Positions 39,482 to 50,509 of a DNA stretch of 64,000 bases are shown here, piece by piece. The notes beneath the pieces were generated by a model, which was not told the DNA's origin, did not search any database, and saw only the letters and a list, made by a program, of their open reading frames with translations. Location of the stretch: the NCBI GenBank assembly GCA_032158295.1, contig CM063262.1, forward strand, positions 5,737,394 through 5,801,393, read 5' to 3'. Both the position numbers and the translations under genes were made by a program. Within the stretch, counting starts at the first letter, position 1. Every line of letters starts with the position of its first letter. Source of the DNA: Pycnopodia helianthoides (Eukaryota; Echinodermata; Asteroidea; Forcipulatida; Asteriidae).

Positions 39482-40516
39482 CTTATGGAGAACTCTAACC
39501 CACCCACCTACTCAATTCGGTTATATTTGTATCCCCGATCGGGACCCAAAAGGTCGCGGTCGCGACCCAACTCACCTGGCATCATTTCCCAAGGTATTTC
39601 TTCGTTGTGCATCAAGATGTGGCCGATTTGGTCATTTGACACAAATTAGATGGACTTTTAAAAGGGATTTTTTAAACTACATATTCGGGAAAGTTAGAAG
39701 CTTGCATTTGAGGGACTGCACGAAAATATCCGCCATTGATAAGTGGTACATGTAGTTTGTACGAAATTGAACATGAATTATGGTCGAGATCCCGACATTC
39801 ATTCACGTCCAGCAGCCATGTACAATTTTGCGTGTTACGTTTTTTGCATTGACCGCGCCATATGCGAAAGTTGTTGATTTGTTTTTTAGTTCTGAAACTG
39901 TATCATCGGGGAAAAATTTGGTCCGAGTGAGAAAGAAAAAACGTTCGCCGAAAACGGGTCCATGCAACGTTAATTTGGGAGTTGGACTTCCCCCGCGTGT
40001 TAATGTGCTGTGTGCGACGTGCAGCAATGCAGTATGGCTTCCCCAAAATGGCGACCATGGGCAAGTCGGTGACCGTGTGTGATGTCATTGCATACCTAGT
40101 TTCAGGTTGTTTTTTTAACAAGTGTTGCCGAAATGGTTTCAGAAACAAAGTGTACACACTTTTTTTTTGTGAGGAAATTTGTATTAAGGGCTACGAAATA
40201 AAACTTTGTATAGGACCAGGGTAGTGTTGCAAATTTATTCTTCACAAATAGTTACTACTTAATAGTTGGTCATTTGAAAATAGGAAAGTCAAAAGATACT
40301 TTTGCCCTTCCACTAAGTATTATTTTTACAATAATATTGTTGTTATTTACAATTTTTGCATTTTGACACAATTTTTTTGTAACAAAAACAAAGAGCTTTT
40401 ACCTCAATTTTTTGTGATGTTATTGTTATGTTGATATATGTATTTATTTATTTTATAATGTAAATGCAACTGTAGAAAGTATTGGGTGAAGTGCCTAAAT
40501 TGTGTCGTGGCTGTCA

Positions 40517-40715
40517 AGGGCCCAATTTCATAGAGCTGCTTCAAGCCGATAACTTTGCTTACAAATGTTGTGCTTTGCAAAAATAAGCAGTATACCAGCT
40601 AGAAATGGTGCATGTGATATGGTATTTGGCTGGTAGCCATATTCTGGTAAGCGCAATTTTGTTGTGTTTAGCTCCTTTTTTTTTGCTTAAAGCAGCTCAA
40701 TGAAATTGGGCCCAA
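40517..40715. mobile_element. palindromic GGGCCC element A9
   Basis: agggcccaatttcatagagc to gctcaatgaaattgggccca, with the interior 'ggctggtagccatattctgg'. Confidence 0.85.
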
Positions 40716-43507
40716 AAGTGTATCAATTGATCCCTTGTATTAAATGCACTAGGTCAAACAGCGCCCTCACAGAGGTCAAAGGAAGAAACCTCGTCTTCGG
40801 CTTTAGACTGGTCCCTTTGTCTTTATCCTGTTCATCGGTTCGTACACACCCTATGGGGATAAGTCCAAAAGGAGACGAAACAACCTGATTGGTCAGAATC
40901 ACAGAAGCCCTCGATAAAAATGAATTTTAATTTTAAGTGTCTATATTTATTTTATTTCATTTGTATATTTTTACGTTTTTCCCTTTCACATTGTTGCTGG
41001 AAGGCACAATGCATCACTGCTACTGATCGAAAGAATAAATTGACGAAATTTTTTATCTGAAATCGCTTTTTATAAAATCTCACCCTTTTGAGAAAGGTGT
41101 TCGTCTGAAAAGTTTCAATTTTCAAGGAAAATAAAATTTCCCCAACACTCGGTTGATTTGTCGTTCTGCCGTAGCACTCGGCCATGTAGCACACTATAGA
41201 ATGATGAGTGTGAAAAGACTGTGCAAGTCTCGCGCGTATTCGAACTTCCGGGACCAAGTTGGTCCTAACCATTATTGAGTTGTATGTTTGCGCGATCCTG
41301 TTTCTTCGAATGCTTCAGTTTAAACGTAGTTTATGGCAATATTGTTGGGCAAAACAAATTTAGCCACGAATTAATATGAAAGTTAAATCAATTTTACAAA
41401 TCAGCAAAGACAATCCGAGATTGAGACTTGATCTCCGTTTCCAGATACTTGTAAACAATTAAGAAATTTGCCCAACTGACGATCATGTGATGGAGCACAA
41501 ATTCAAGCGTGATTTGCAAATGGGGTTTCTCAAAACAAAATAAATTTAAAAAACAACCTCGTTCCACGTTTTTTAAATTTTGTTTCGTTTTTTTATTTTG
41601 TTTCAAAATTAATGTTGACAAATTATTTGTATGTTATATAAATTGAAATGGTATTGATAACATATTGCTTTGGGTATTTATATTCTCAATACGTTTGTAT
41701 GGATAGAATTTTAAAAGATTTGATTTCAAAGAGAAATATAGTCTTCGTTCAAGTTGTTTCCCCGTTTTCGAAAACACGCGAGACTCGAATAGTCGCGATT
41801 GGGGAGTTTACTTGAATTGGGACATTCTGACTCAACGTAAAAGTGTGAGTTTTGGAATCAGTTTGTCTGGGGGTGAACAAATCAAGAACACTGGAGGGCT
41901 TTCGAGGGCGGTGAAAAGTTCACTTGTTGACGACCTTTATGTGACATCAATCATAAACACACACCATGTCAAACAATACATTCACAAAATACACGAACAC
42001 TGTCGATTAATTAGTTTACCAGACATTTTACGCGACTCGTGCATGCTCTGCCGGGGATGTTTAAGTCATTCAATAATAATCGATATCGTCAAAATTATTT
42101 GAACGACCGAGTGTTGTGGATTTTTTGTTTCCTTTCAAGAGGCGGTACGGAGCCCGTAACGAGAAATGGTTTTTTTCAATATTTTGTTTTTGACTTTCCA
42201 TCAAAATATTATTTCGTTCCTCTAAACAATGTATTCGTCCCCTTGAAATACTATTTCGTTGGAATTTATTTCGAGGGAACAAAGTGTTGTTTCGGGGAAC
42301 GAACTATTATTTCAAAGAAACAAACAATTTTTTTAAAATTTAAAAAAATCCTCGTTGCTTCGTACAAATGGAACTATTTTTTTGAGAAAAAAATATGTTA
42401 CCGGTATCATTTTATATAAAGTATACTTTCAGATTAAAAATGTTCGTTTATTAAAAGGTTTTTAATTTCAGGAAATTTTATGGTTTTATGAAGTCATTCA
42501 ATTTTGTGCACACATGGCTTCGTTCGCTTATTGAGGTTCGTTGCAGTCATTCAATTTCATTTATAGGTACTTAAGACTTCATTTTTCACCATTTTCCAGT
42601 TGCATTTCTACTATTTACAATTGATGAATTATTGACCATCTTTGCTGCTGGCTTTTTTAAGAAACTGAATGATCTTGGCGACCTATTGAATTTGAATGAG
42701 CTTATTTGACCAGTGAATGCTTAACTGTTGAATTTCAGTTACCCCTTTTTGACTGTTGAATGCTGGTGCAACGGAGCATTAATTTTTTTCTCGAAATTGA
42801 ATTTTATTGTTAAATTGAATGAGTTTTTGCATAAATTGGCCGGGAAAACATATTGTTTTTGAAATTTTTATGTAATTTTTTTAACAACTATTATTATTTT
42901 TGCTCACTGGTAGAGTGTTTAACTTGAAACTGAAATGTTGATCGTCAGTTAACCTTAAAAGATACACTACAAAGTGTATGGTGAACTTTCAGTGTGCAAT
43001 ACAGCTAGAACATAGGGCTAACCAATTCGCATTATATCAAAAAGGAATGTGTGACCTTTTTGATCATCTGACACGAAATGTACCTGAAACCATAACTTTC
43101 CTTGTTTATAAAGTTCTTGTCGAATTCCTGTTGTTGTTGTATTGTTTTACCCGTTTGGTGCGAAAGCACCTCTTTGATACCCGGCTTTCCTTGTCTGTAA
43201 AGTTGTTTTTGCCAATTGTTGGTTTTTGACCGTATGGTACGAAAGTACCCAATACCGTGCCCGTGATACCACGATGTCGTGAGAGATTTCATGTTGTTGT
43301 TGACAGTATTGTTTATTTGAATAACATAAGTTACATGCCATTGAACCGGAATGTTGCTCTACATCACATAAAATAATTTGTTCGAAAAAAAGCATGAGAA
43401 CACATTAATACAAGAATGCGTCGGACAGTTTAGCACAAAAGATAAACATAGTCATCATCTTCCTGTACAGTGCAGAGACCTCAACAATAACAACTATAAA
43501 TACAGTC

Positions 43508-43572
43508 AAGGAAAACAAACAAACAAACAAACAAACAAACAAACAAACAAACACCCCAACAGACAAACAAAA
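43508..43572. repeat. AAAC tetranucleotide microsatellite
   Basis: About eleven 'aaac' units followed by a few imperfect ones. Confidence 0.95.
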
Positions 43573-43827
43573 CACGCCAAAACCTGAAAAGACCCCACAA
43601 GGACCTGTGTTGTAAGCCCATCCACCTATTCAGCTCTGTGTGGCATACACCTTGTGGACATTCCTTTGTTCTGTACACGTAAAAACAGAATCTTCAACAC
43701 TGTTTAAAAAAAAAACATGGTGTGGACGTGTTTAAGTCCACAGGAGTGTTTGAAGTCCCTACATTATGTGGAAATGTTTTTTTCCAAGGGACCTGACCTA
43801 AAACATTGGGGGGGGGGTGGGGGTGAG

Positions 43828-43890
43828 GTGAAAGTTTAAGCTCAGTCGGTCTTGGAGTCACGCGAAAATAGTGGAAAAACCATCACTGTT
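43828..43890 (+). mobile_element. orphan copy of the shared TTAA-element core
   Basis: 'gtgaaagtttaagctcagtc' and 'gagtcacgcgaaaatagtgg' match the core of elements B to E, but no terminal repeats are visible around it. Confidence 0.55.
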
Positions 43891-45145
43891 TCACATATCA
43901 CAACAGCAGTTTAGAGTGAACGCGCACCCTCCGTTCCGTACTCAACATTGCTTCTCAATACACATCAGTTACTCACACTTAACTATCGGTCTTCAATGCC
44001 TTCATCATCACCTTCTCATTTTGTTCACTCTCCACATCCAATTCAAAACTGCTAGAACTGAAAGTGAATTCAAATCACTCTGTAAAAGGTCACCTGTTTG
44101 TTTTAATTATCTGTTATTTATAAAATGTTTTTTAGGATGTGTCATGTAAATGTATCATTGACACTATGTCTTCATGTATAATTTGTGTTGCCATTTTATC
44201 ATGGGCATAATATTCTTCCTTCTTTAGTCTGTTTCCCGATTTTTTTTTTGGGGGGGGGGGGGCCTTTGGCCGTGGGAGCCTACATAGTGTGTTCATGTAG
44301 GTCAGCCCTAGTACTCGACAAAATATGAATGTCCCAACTTTTTGTCCAAGGACCAAATATCATGACTGGTTTTTAAGGTTGAAGCATACCAGCTGTTATT
44401 GTACTTCATAAAAATTGCATTGGGCCGCCGGTACGAGTATAGCTATGCTGTAGTAGTAATCTTCAAGTAATTGTATCCGTCAAGAAAATATTTTCCATCT
44501 GAAAAATGAGATCGACCATAGTTTTCAGTCGGCCACAAACTGAAAGTGCTTTGTAAAATTAAGATAACCTAAAGTATGCAAAACAAAACAATAAGTGCCG
44601 TCTGCATTGTTGACTTGTATTATTGTTAGCATTTTTTTCTTATTCGAATTACAGCATGACATTTTAGTCACAGATTAACAAGTCTGAGGTTTATTTAGGG
44701 CATAGTGACTACATCCTTCAAAACCAGGCATCATTGTGGGTTTTGAATGATACAGTATGTTCCCCTAAAATAAATCCAACACTTGAAGTGACCTTTCCTC
44801 TCTTGAGTTAGTAGCATATTACGTGTGATTAATTTTACCATGAAGAACAACACGCTCATTTCAAATTGTCTCCTTCCAGTGGCTTCCATTTTTATGTAAC
44901 TGTATTTTTAAGTCTCCTTTTTTTCCCGTGATCACCCTATACGGTGAGCATTTTTGTATGGACCTGCAATATTTTGGAAGTCTTGTACTTTTGTATTGTG
45001 ATGAATTTACGAATTGACTGTGCAAGTCCCGCACTTATCAAAACACAGGAGAACCGTATAAGTGCGCAATTGTGTTTGTTGACGACACTTTTGAATTCTA
45101 TACGTGTTTCACTCACCGATTTTTCTCTTGGCTACACTGACTGGA

Positions 45146-45300
45146 TAGACCCCTTGCATTGGCCGCCATTGTTTGATGTCAAACGATGGTGACGTGCACG
45201 CGTGTACGCGCTGCGCACGGCTCCCAGCCAATGATAGCTCTTCATTGACCCCAGTGAGTGGACTGTTTTGGGGCTTGTGGCGTCAAATGCAAGGGGTCTA
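45146..45300. mobile_element. inverted-repeat element H3
   Basis: tagaccccttgcattggccg at the left; the right end is aaatgcaaggggtcta. Arms with 'gtgcacgcgtgtacgcgctg' are present as in other H copies. Confidence 0.8.
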
Positions 45301-46564
45301 AAGCGGGTTGCTTGTGTTCGTTGAATTGAAGTCAGTGAACGCCATTTTGAAACCCGCATGGATAGCACTTTTACCAATGCGCGCTGTGCATGTTTCGATG
45401 CACATTTTCACAAAAGAAGTGTACATTAAAAATAACATTGTGGGCGTTAACAAGCTTTAGGAATTACATTAACATTTTTTGAAGAATAAAAAATCCCTTC
45501 CTTGATTCTTAACATTGGCTACATCACATTTTTGTATACGCACTGTGTGTACTCAATGCTAGTTTCAAAATGGCCGATGCTTGTGTTTTGACGTCTCCTT
45601 ACAGTGTTGTGCACACGCATAGGTCTGACCTGCTGTCCAGTCAGTGTAATTGAAAAAGGGTTGTGTCATATAACCTCTGACCCGTTTATGAATATTAATG
45701 AGCAGATCAACCCTACGTTGAATAGGTGGCAGATTGTTGTCCAAAAACAATGAGATTTGTTCGTAATTTTAGTCTGCTGTAACTTGCCATTAAATTAAAA
45801 TGTAAATTGCTTCTCAAGTTGTAAATATTGCGATGTGTACTACCTTGGCATTTAAATATGCATTACTTCTACATTAATGTTTATTCATACAGGGTGGTTC
45901 GTGGTTGGCTGCTGCAAGCGTACCTATGATGATTTATGCAAACGTATGCGTTTATGTTAATTTATGTTAAACCATTTGTATGGTGCTTTGTATGTGTACA
46001 AAGATATTGTCGGTGTTCAATAAAATGTTGAATAAATTATAGAATTAAATGCAGTTTAGAATGAATTTGTGTCTTATTTTGTGAAAACATTTTGAGAAAG
46101 TAACACAATGCAACCCTCTAGATATGCTACACAATAAACCATAATTGCTTCTCATCGCCCAGGAGTAATGGCTACCTGCAAGTGTAGAGATTGTTGAAGT
46201 GAATGATTAGCAACTGGTGCGCCGATTTGGCTTCCGGTGCTGCATACACCAAAGGTTGAGATAGTTTCAGGAATGCTTAACCGCCAAAATGATGAGTTTC
46301 TTCTTTATTAAAGTCGTACATCAGGACCGTTAATTTACCTCGAAGGAGGTGCATGCATTAAAACAGCTTTTTCAATGGAAGATTTGTTTCCTCGAAACGC
46401 TTGGTGGCAGCAGACTTACTTCTTTACATAAACCCACTTGTTCTCGAAAAGTGTGCTTGCACGTTTCACAAAGAACTAAGGTTGATCTTAACTATGCATC
46501 AGTCTTAATTGCTGAGCAAAGTGTAATGTCGCAATACAAAATGATGATACTGATATAACTCATC

Positions 46565-46955
46565 TTAAGGAAACATTACAGAATTGGTAAGAAAAAAACT
46601 TGTAAAATATACTTTTGATCACAAATTTACATAAAACTTACACGGTCTAATGATGATGATAGTAAAAACATCCCTTGAAATATTTCTGTCTGAAATGCCA
46701 TATTTGATGAGAAATGACTAAACTAATTTTCCGATTGGAGTTTATCGCTCAGTGAGCGTTTTATTCATTTGTTGAATCTATATGATTTCATGCAAATGTG
46801 TAATCGGTTTTTCACTATTTTCTCGTGACCCAGATGGCCGATCGATCTCAAACTTCTACAGGTTTGTCAGTTTATGTATATGGTGGATTACATAAAGTGC
46901 TTACACTGCCAGCAACAGTTTTGTTAGCAAAACCAATTCTGTAATGTTCCTTTAA
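46565..46955 (-). mobile_element. TTAA-flanked element C3
   Basis: Inverse orientation to C1: ttaaggaaacattacagaat to aattctgtaatgttccttta. TTAA at both edges. Confidence 0.9.
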
Positions 46956-47060
46956 GATGAACCTTGGTGCTTTGTGAAATGGACCCCTGGTGTATAGTAA
47001 CCAAGTCATTTTTGCGAAAGTGAAGTCAAGTCCGTCAAGTCATCTTTGTGCAAATCTGGT

Positions 47061-47592
47061 GGGCCCAATTTCATAGAGCTGCTTAAAGGTATTGTACACT
47101 TTTGGTAAATCAGTGTCCACATTTTGTGTGATTCAACATATGCATGAACAAACAAACCTGTGAACGTTTGAGCTCAATTGGTCATCGAAGTCACAAGAAA
47201 ATAGTGAAAAGAAACCTTATGTGTTAGTGTCTGTTTTTTTTAACATCGGCTTTTTATCACGCGTGATAAAAACTATTGTTTTACTCATTTCTCAGAAACG
47301 ATAGCATTTTAGGCAGAAATATTTTAAGGAACCCTTTCTACCATTACTTATTTTAAATCATGTAAGTTATGTGTGAATATGTGAATATTTGTGTTTTTCG
47401 ATCTTACCAATAGTGTACAGGGCCTTTAAGCAGAAATATTGCTTAACAAATTCTGATGAGCAGAAAGGAGCAGGATACCAGTCAAAAATTGTACTTGTGT
47501 CATGGTAGTTAAGCTGGTAATCTTATTCTGGTAAGCATAATTTTTGTTTTGTTTAGCTACTTTTGTGCTTCAGCAGCTCTATGAAATTGACC
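47061..47592. mobile_element. palindromic GGGCCC element A10, split by B2
   Basis: The left arm gggcccaatttcatagagct runs to gcttaa. After the insert it continues gcagaaatattgcttaac and ends gcagctctatgaaattgacc. Removing 47087-47429 restores gctgcTTAAgcagaaa. Confidence 0.9.
47083..47429 (+). mobile_element. TTAA-flanked element B2, inserted in A10
   Basis: TTAA duplications at 47083-47086 and 47426-47429 flank AGGTATTGTACACT...tagtgtacagggcct. Matches B1 along its length, with one of the two cacgcgtgataaaa palindrome copies. Confidence 0.92.
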
Positions 47593-47599
47593 TATAGGT

Positions 47600-48745
47600 C
47601 AAGTCGCAAGTCACAAACAATTGGCGACTCCAGTCGGACTCGAGTCCAATTCACCGACTCGAGTAAACAACACAGGAAAAGGAACACTCTTCTTCAACCG
47701 TTTAATTATCAACTATTTGTTTTAGAAGTACTTCAATTATTGATTAACTTATATGACATAGTACAGGATTTTTAATTGCCAAATAAAGTTGTTTTCAGTC
47801 TGAAGTTATAACTGAACAAGATCATCAGTACCAATCTTCCAGAGAAATATCTACAAACCTGAGGATATTCTCGAAGTCAGGGAACCGCACAAACCACCGT
47901 TGCCTATTTCTATTACCGTAATCCAAATGAACTTGATTTTCATAAACTTTTCTCGTGTTTTCCGTGAAAACAATGATTACCCGGCGGAATACGTTGAATT
48001 TTTTTCTCACAGGTCGCTTGCAATATGGTGTTTTATTGAAAGATTAGGGTTTTAATTAATGTACTCCCGGCTTCAAATCGAGGACATCTTTTGGTTCACT
48101 TCCACACCGTAACTCTCGTTAAACATACTTTTCTAATTATGTTAAAAACACTAAATAACACTCTTGATTAAACTTTAAAAGTAATGTAAAGTTTGTCTAC
48201 TTTGGCCACCATTCGCTCAATTCTATAAAGACACGCGGCTTTGGTTACAGCAACCATCATTCACAACTAATAAGTTTCTTATATATTTTAAATGTTCGTT
48301 TTTGCCGTCTCCCTCATTTTGAATGTGCAATTATTATCGATCTTTTGTTTACAAACATTGACCACCATTCTCTAAAATGCAGCATTGAGTAGCACAAAAA
48401 CTGATAGGCCCTACTGGATTGGCACAAATTTTGCCTCAAAAAAACATTACCCTTTACTATGAAGAACATCAAGTACTTTCGATTTGTTTGAGGTGGCAAA
48501 CGCTAAATCGTCACGGTGATTTGCCTTTAGAACTTAACAGAATTATCGGATATGGTGATAAACTTGTACTTTTTAGCAGTGAAGGCCATCCATACTTTCG
48601 CCAACCAAGGTTGGCAAAACGTGCAGCTGTGATCGTTGCAAAGAAAGGTCGATATTCTGCTCGATAATGTGAGCCTTTTCAAAATTTAGTGCGCCACCAT
48701 GATGTTTGCCGGTCCCCATGAGGGGGCCGTCTTTTATTTCAGTGT
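47600..48745. other. stretch without recognised feature
   Basis: An 82-codon frame at 48419-48667 (+) has an even amino-acid mix but no splice sites, motif or homologue that I recognise. I do not call it a gene. Confidence 0.4.
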
Positions 48746-48746
48746 A

Positions 48747-48981
48747 TAGATGGATTGCACATGACGTCATTCAACCAACACTCCTAGAACTATGACATAT
48801 TATGAGATTCATCCGCTTTTGTCTCCGTTCGTGTAGACGATAGCGGGTCGAACCTCATAGTTCTAGGAGTAATTGACCACCATCTTTGATGAAAAAAAAA
48901 CAATGGAAACGTGCACACGTGAACGCGGTGCAAAAAACTCTGCACATTACATCAAAGATGGCGGCCAATGGAAGGGGTCTA
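48747..48981. mobile_element. inverted-repeat element H4 with nested palindrome
   Basis: Arms are tagatggattgcacatgacg and gatggcggccaatggaaggg then gtcta. TGACGTCA is perfect at 48762-48769. About 105 bp starting near 48772 (actcctagaactatga and the inverse tcatagttctaggagt, ending near 48872) is absent from other H copies and is a nested hairpin insertion. Confidence 0.8.
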
Positions 48982-49085
48982 TTGGTGTACAAAATCATCA
49001 CCATTCGCATACATTCGCCCGTCTCACTACGAACTGACGTATTGTTCTTTATATTCTTCACAGACCAACCTCCCAATATTCTTAT

Positions 49086-49442
49086 GTTATACAGGGGATT
49101 GGGAGAGCTGATAAAATAGTCGCAGAAGACAGTGTTCATGTTTTGTGTGACAAACCCTGTGGGCCTAATATGAAATAACCGTGAAATCTTTGAATTGAGC
49201 TTTAATCCGTTGTGTGAGTGAGTGAGAAAATAGTGGAAACCTTACACAATTTTTAGCATTATGAACACATAATTGTCCTCAATAAATTGGTTGCAACAAC
49301 CGAAATCTGCTGTTGCGTTATTTAGAGTTTCAGATACAGTTTTCTCGAATGTTTTACACAAAAAAACGGTTCTAGTATGAACTTCGTGAAGCTTTCAGAC
49401 TAAAATGAAGCAATTAATTTTTATCATTGCCAATCCTGTACG
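49086..49442 (+). mobile_element. TTAA-family element D3 (worn ends)
   Basis: 'acaggggattgggagagctg' to 'cattgccaatcctgta', with the D interior 'ataaaatagtcgcag'. Flanking TTAA is not preserved. Confidence 0.75.
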
Positions 49443-49555
49443 AAATAATTGTTCTTGTAAAGGGGCAACAATTATGGCTATAAATCTTCTATCCCATCCG
49501 TTATTGAGTGAAAGGAGGTGGGACTCTTCAAAAAGTATCAAACAACCACAACATT

Positions 49556-49642
49556 ACGGGGGTGGGGCGGGGCGGGCCGGTGGGCATGCAATGGGCGGGG
49601 TTTGGGTTTCGCTCCCCCCCCCCATGCCCACCGGTATGCAGT
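49556..49642. promoter_or_regulatory. GC-box-like palindrome upstream of the lipase gene
   Basis: ggggtggggcggggcgggcc followed by ggtgggcatgc, then an inverse arm catgcccaccggtatgc after a C run. GGGGCGGGGC is a consensus Sp1/KLF site. It lies about 480-560 bases before the lipase ATG. It may be promoter sequence or merely another inverted repeat. Confidence 0.3.
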
Positions 49643-50119
49643 TTTTGTACCACACACTTACTACGGGTCACCAGTGAAGGGATCGGGGAGGCGCTCAATA
49701 CCTTATGCGTGTGTACAGATGCAGCGTGTGGTAGGGAAACAAAATTGCCACCGTTTGAGAAATTTGGGCTAATTGCGACGTTTGCGGAGCTAGGCTCCTC
49801 CAATCCCCCCCCCCCACAAATTTAATGGAGGGATTTTTCATTGTCAATTTCAAAAATTGTTTTACCCGAAGCATGTTTTTTGACAACTAAAATATAATTT
49901 TCTTTTTCTTTTCTAATGAACCCAAAAAACAAAAAGCTATCAAACCCATTTTTCAACATTCACAATCGACCCGCCCCTTCGTTTTTATACACACGAAACG
50001 AGGTTGCAGAAATCGACGGGTCCGCTCCATGTCACAACGTGCATTTCAACACAAACGGGTCAAGGTTCCACCACGGTTGCATTCTTGTTTGTCCCAACCC
50101 AAGATTATTTATTTCCAAC

Positions 50120-50509
50120 ATGGAGCCGCCCAGTGGAGTGGCAAACGGCAACAGCTCAGCCCAAAATGACACCGAAAAGCCCGTCTATTCCGCCCTTTTA
50201 CCCATCACAACGCTGCGACAGCTGGTCATCAACAACATAGAGCACTACCAGAAGTCGAGGAGCAGCACTGGCGAGAAGTTCTTCACGATATTCTGCGTGA
50301 TCGAACAGGAGAGCGACGCGCTGCGACCGGCCGTCGAGACGCTGGAGGCGATCGCCCCGCGGTTCGACTTCGACGAGAAGACGCCGGGAAACGGCTACCG
50401 CAGTCTGATCCGTGTGGTGGACTGTTGCGTGGAGAAGCTGATTCAGATCTCACGATATGTGGCGGTCAACAGAGATAGCATGCTGTTCCGGAGTAGTCAT
50501 TATTTGAAA
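50120..50509 (+). CDS. LIPE: lipase exon 1 (start codon, N-terminal domain)
   Basis: ATG in context aacATGG, 130 codons, donor GTAAGC, phase 0. Encodes [71 protein letters not shown], and [20 protein letters not shown]. The frame is open upstream to another ATG at 49916 (68 extra codons). I chose 50120 for its better context, and because the upstream codons look like untranslated sequence. A longer isoform cannot be excluded, since mammals have an extended testis form. Confidence 0.92.

Larger units (their letters stand above)
36571..50119. other. intergenic region between RhoGAP and lipase genes
   Basis: 13.5 kb without a recognised gene. It probably includes the RhoGAP 3' untranslated region. 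Poly(A)-signal candidates on + include 38137 (aaataaac), 40195 (aaataaaact) and a paired AATAAA at 46019 and 46031 after 'tgttcaataaaatg'; none can be chosen from sequence alone. The named repeats are listed separately. CpG-containing sequence at 39530-40100 and AT-rich sequence at 40220-40480 and 42100-43000 show nothing I can identify. Confidence 0.55.

Noticed and set aside
39780..40082. 100-codon frame in a CpG-containing stretch.
   Set aside because: No recognisable domain or splice signals. The stretch could be a promoter or untranslated exon, but nothing in the sequence decides this.
48419..48667. 82-codon frame with ordinary amino-acid composition.
   Set aside because: No motif, splice site, homologue or neighbouring exon could be recognised; it is within the range of chance frames in 13 kb of intergenic DNA.
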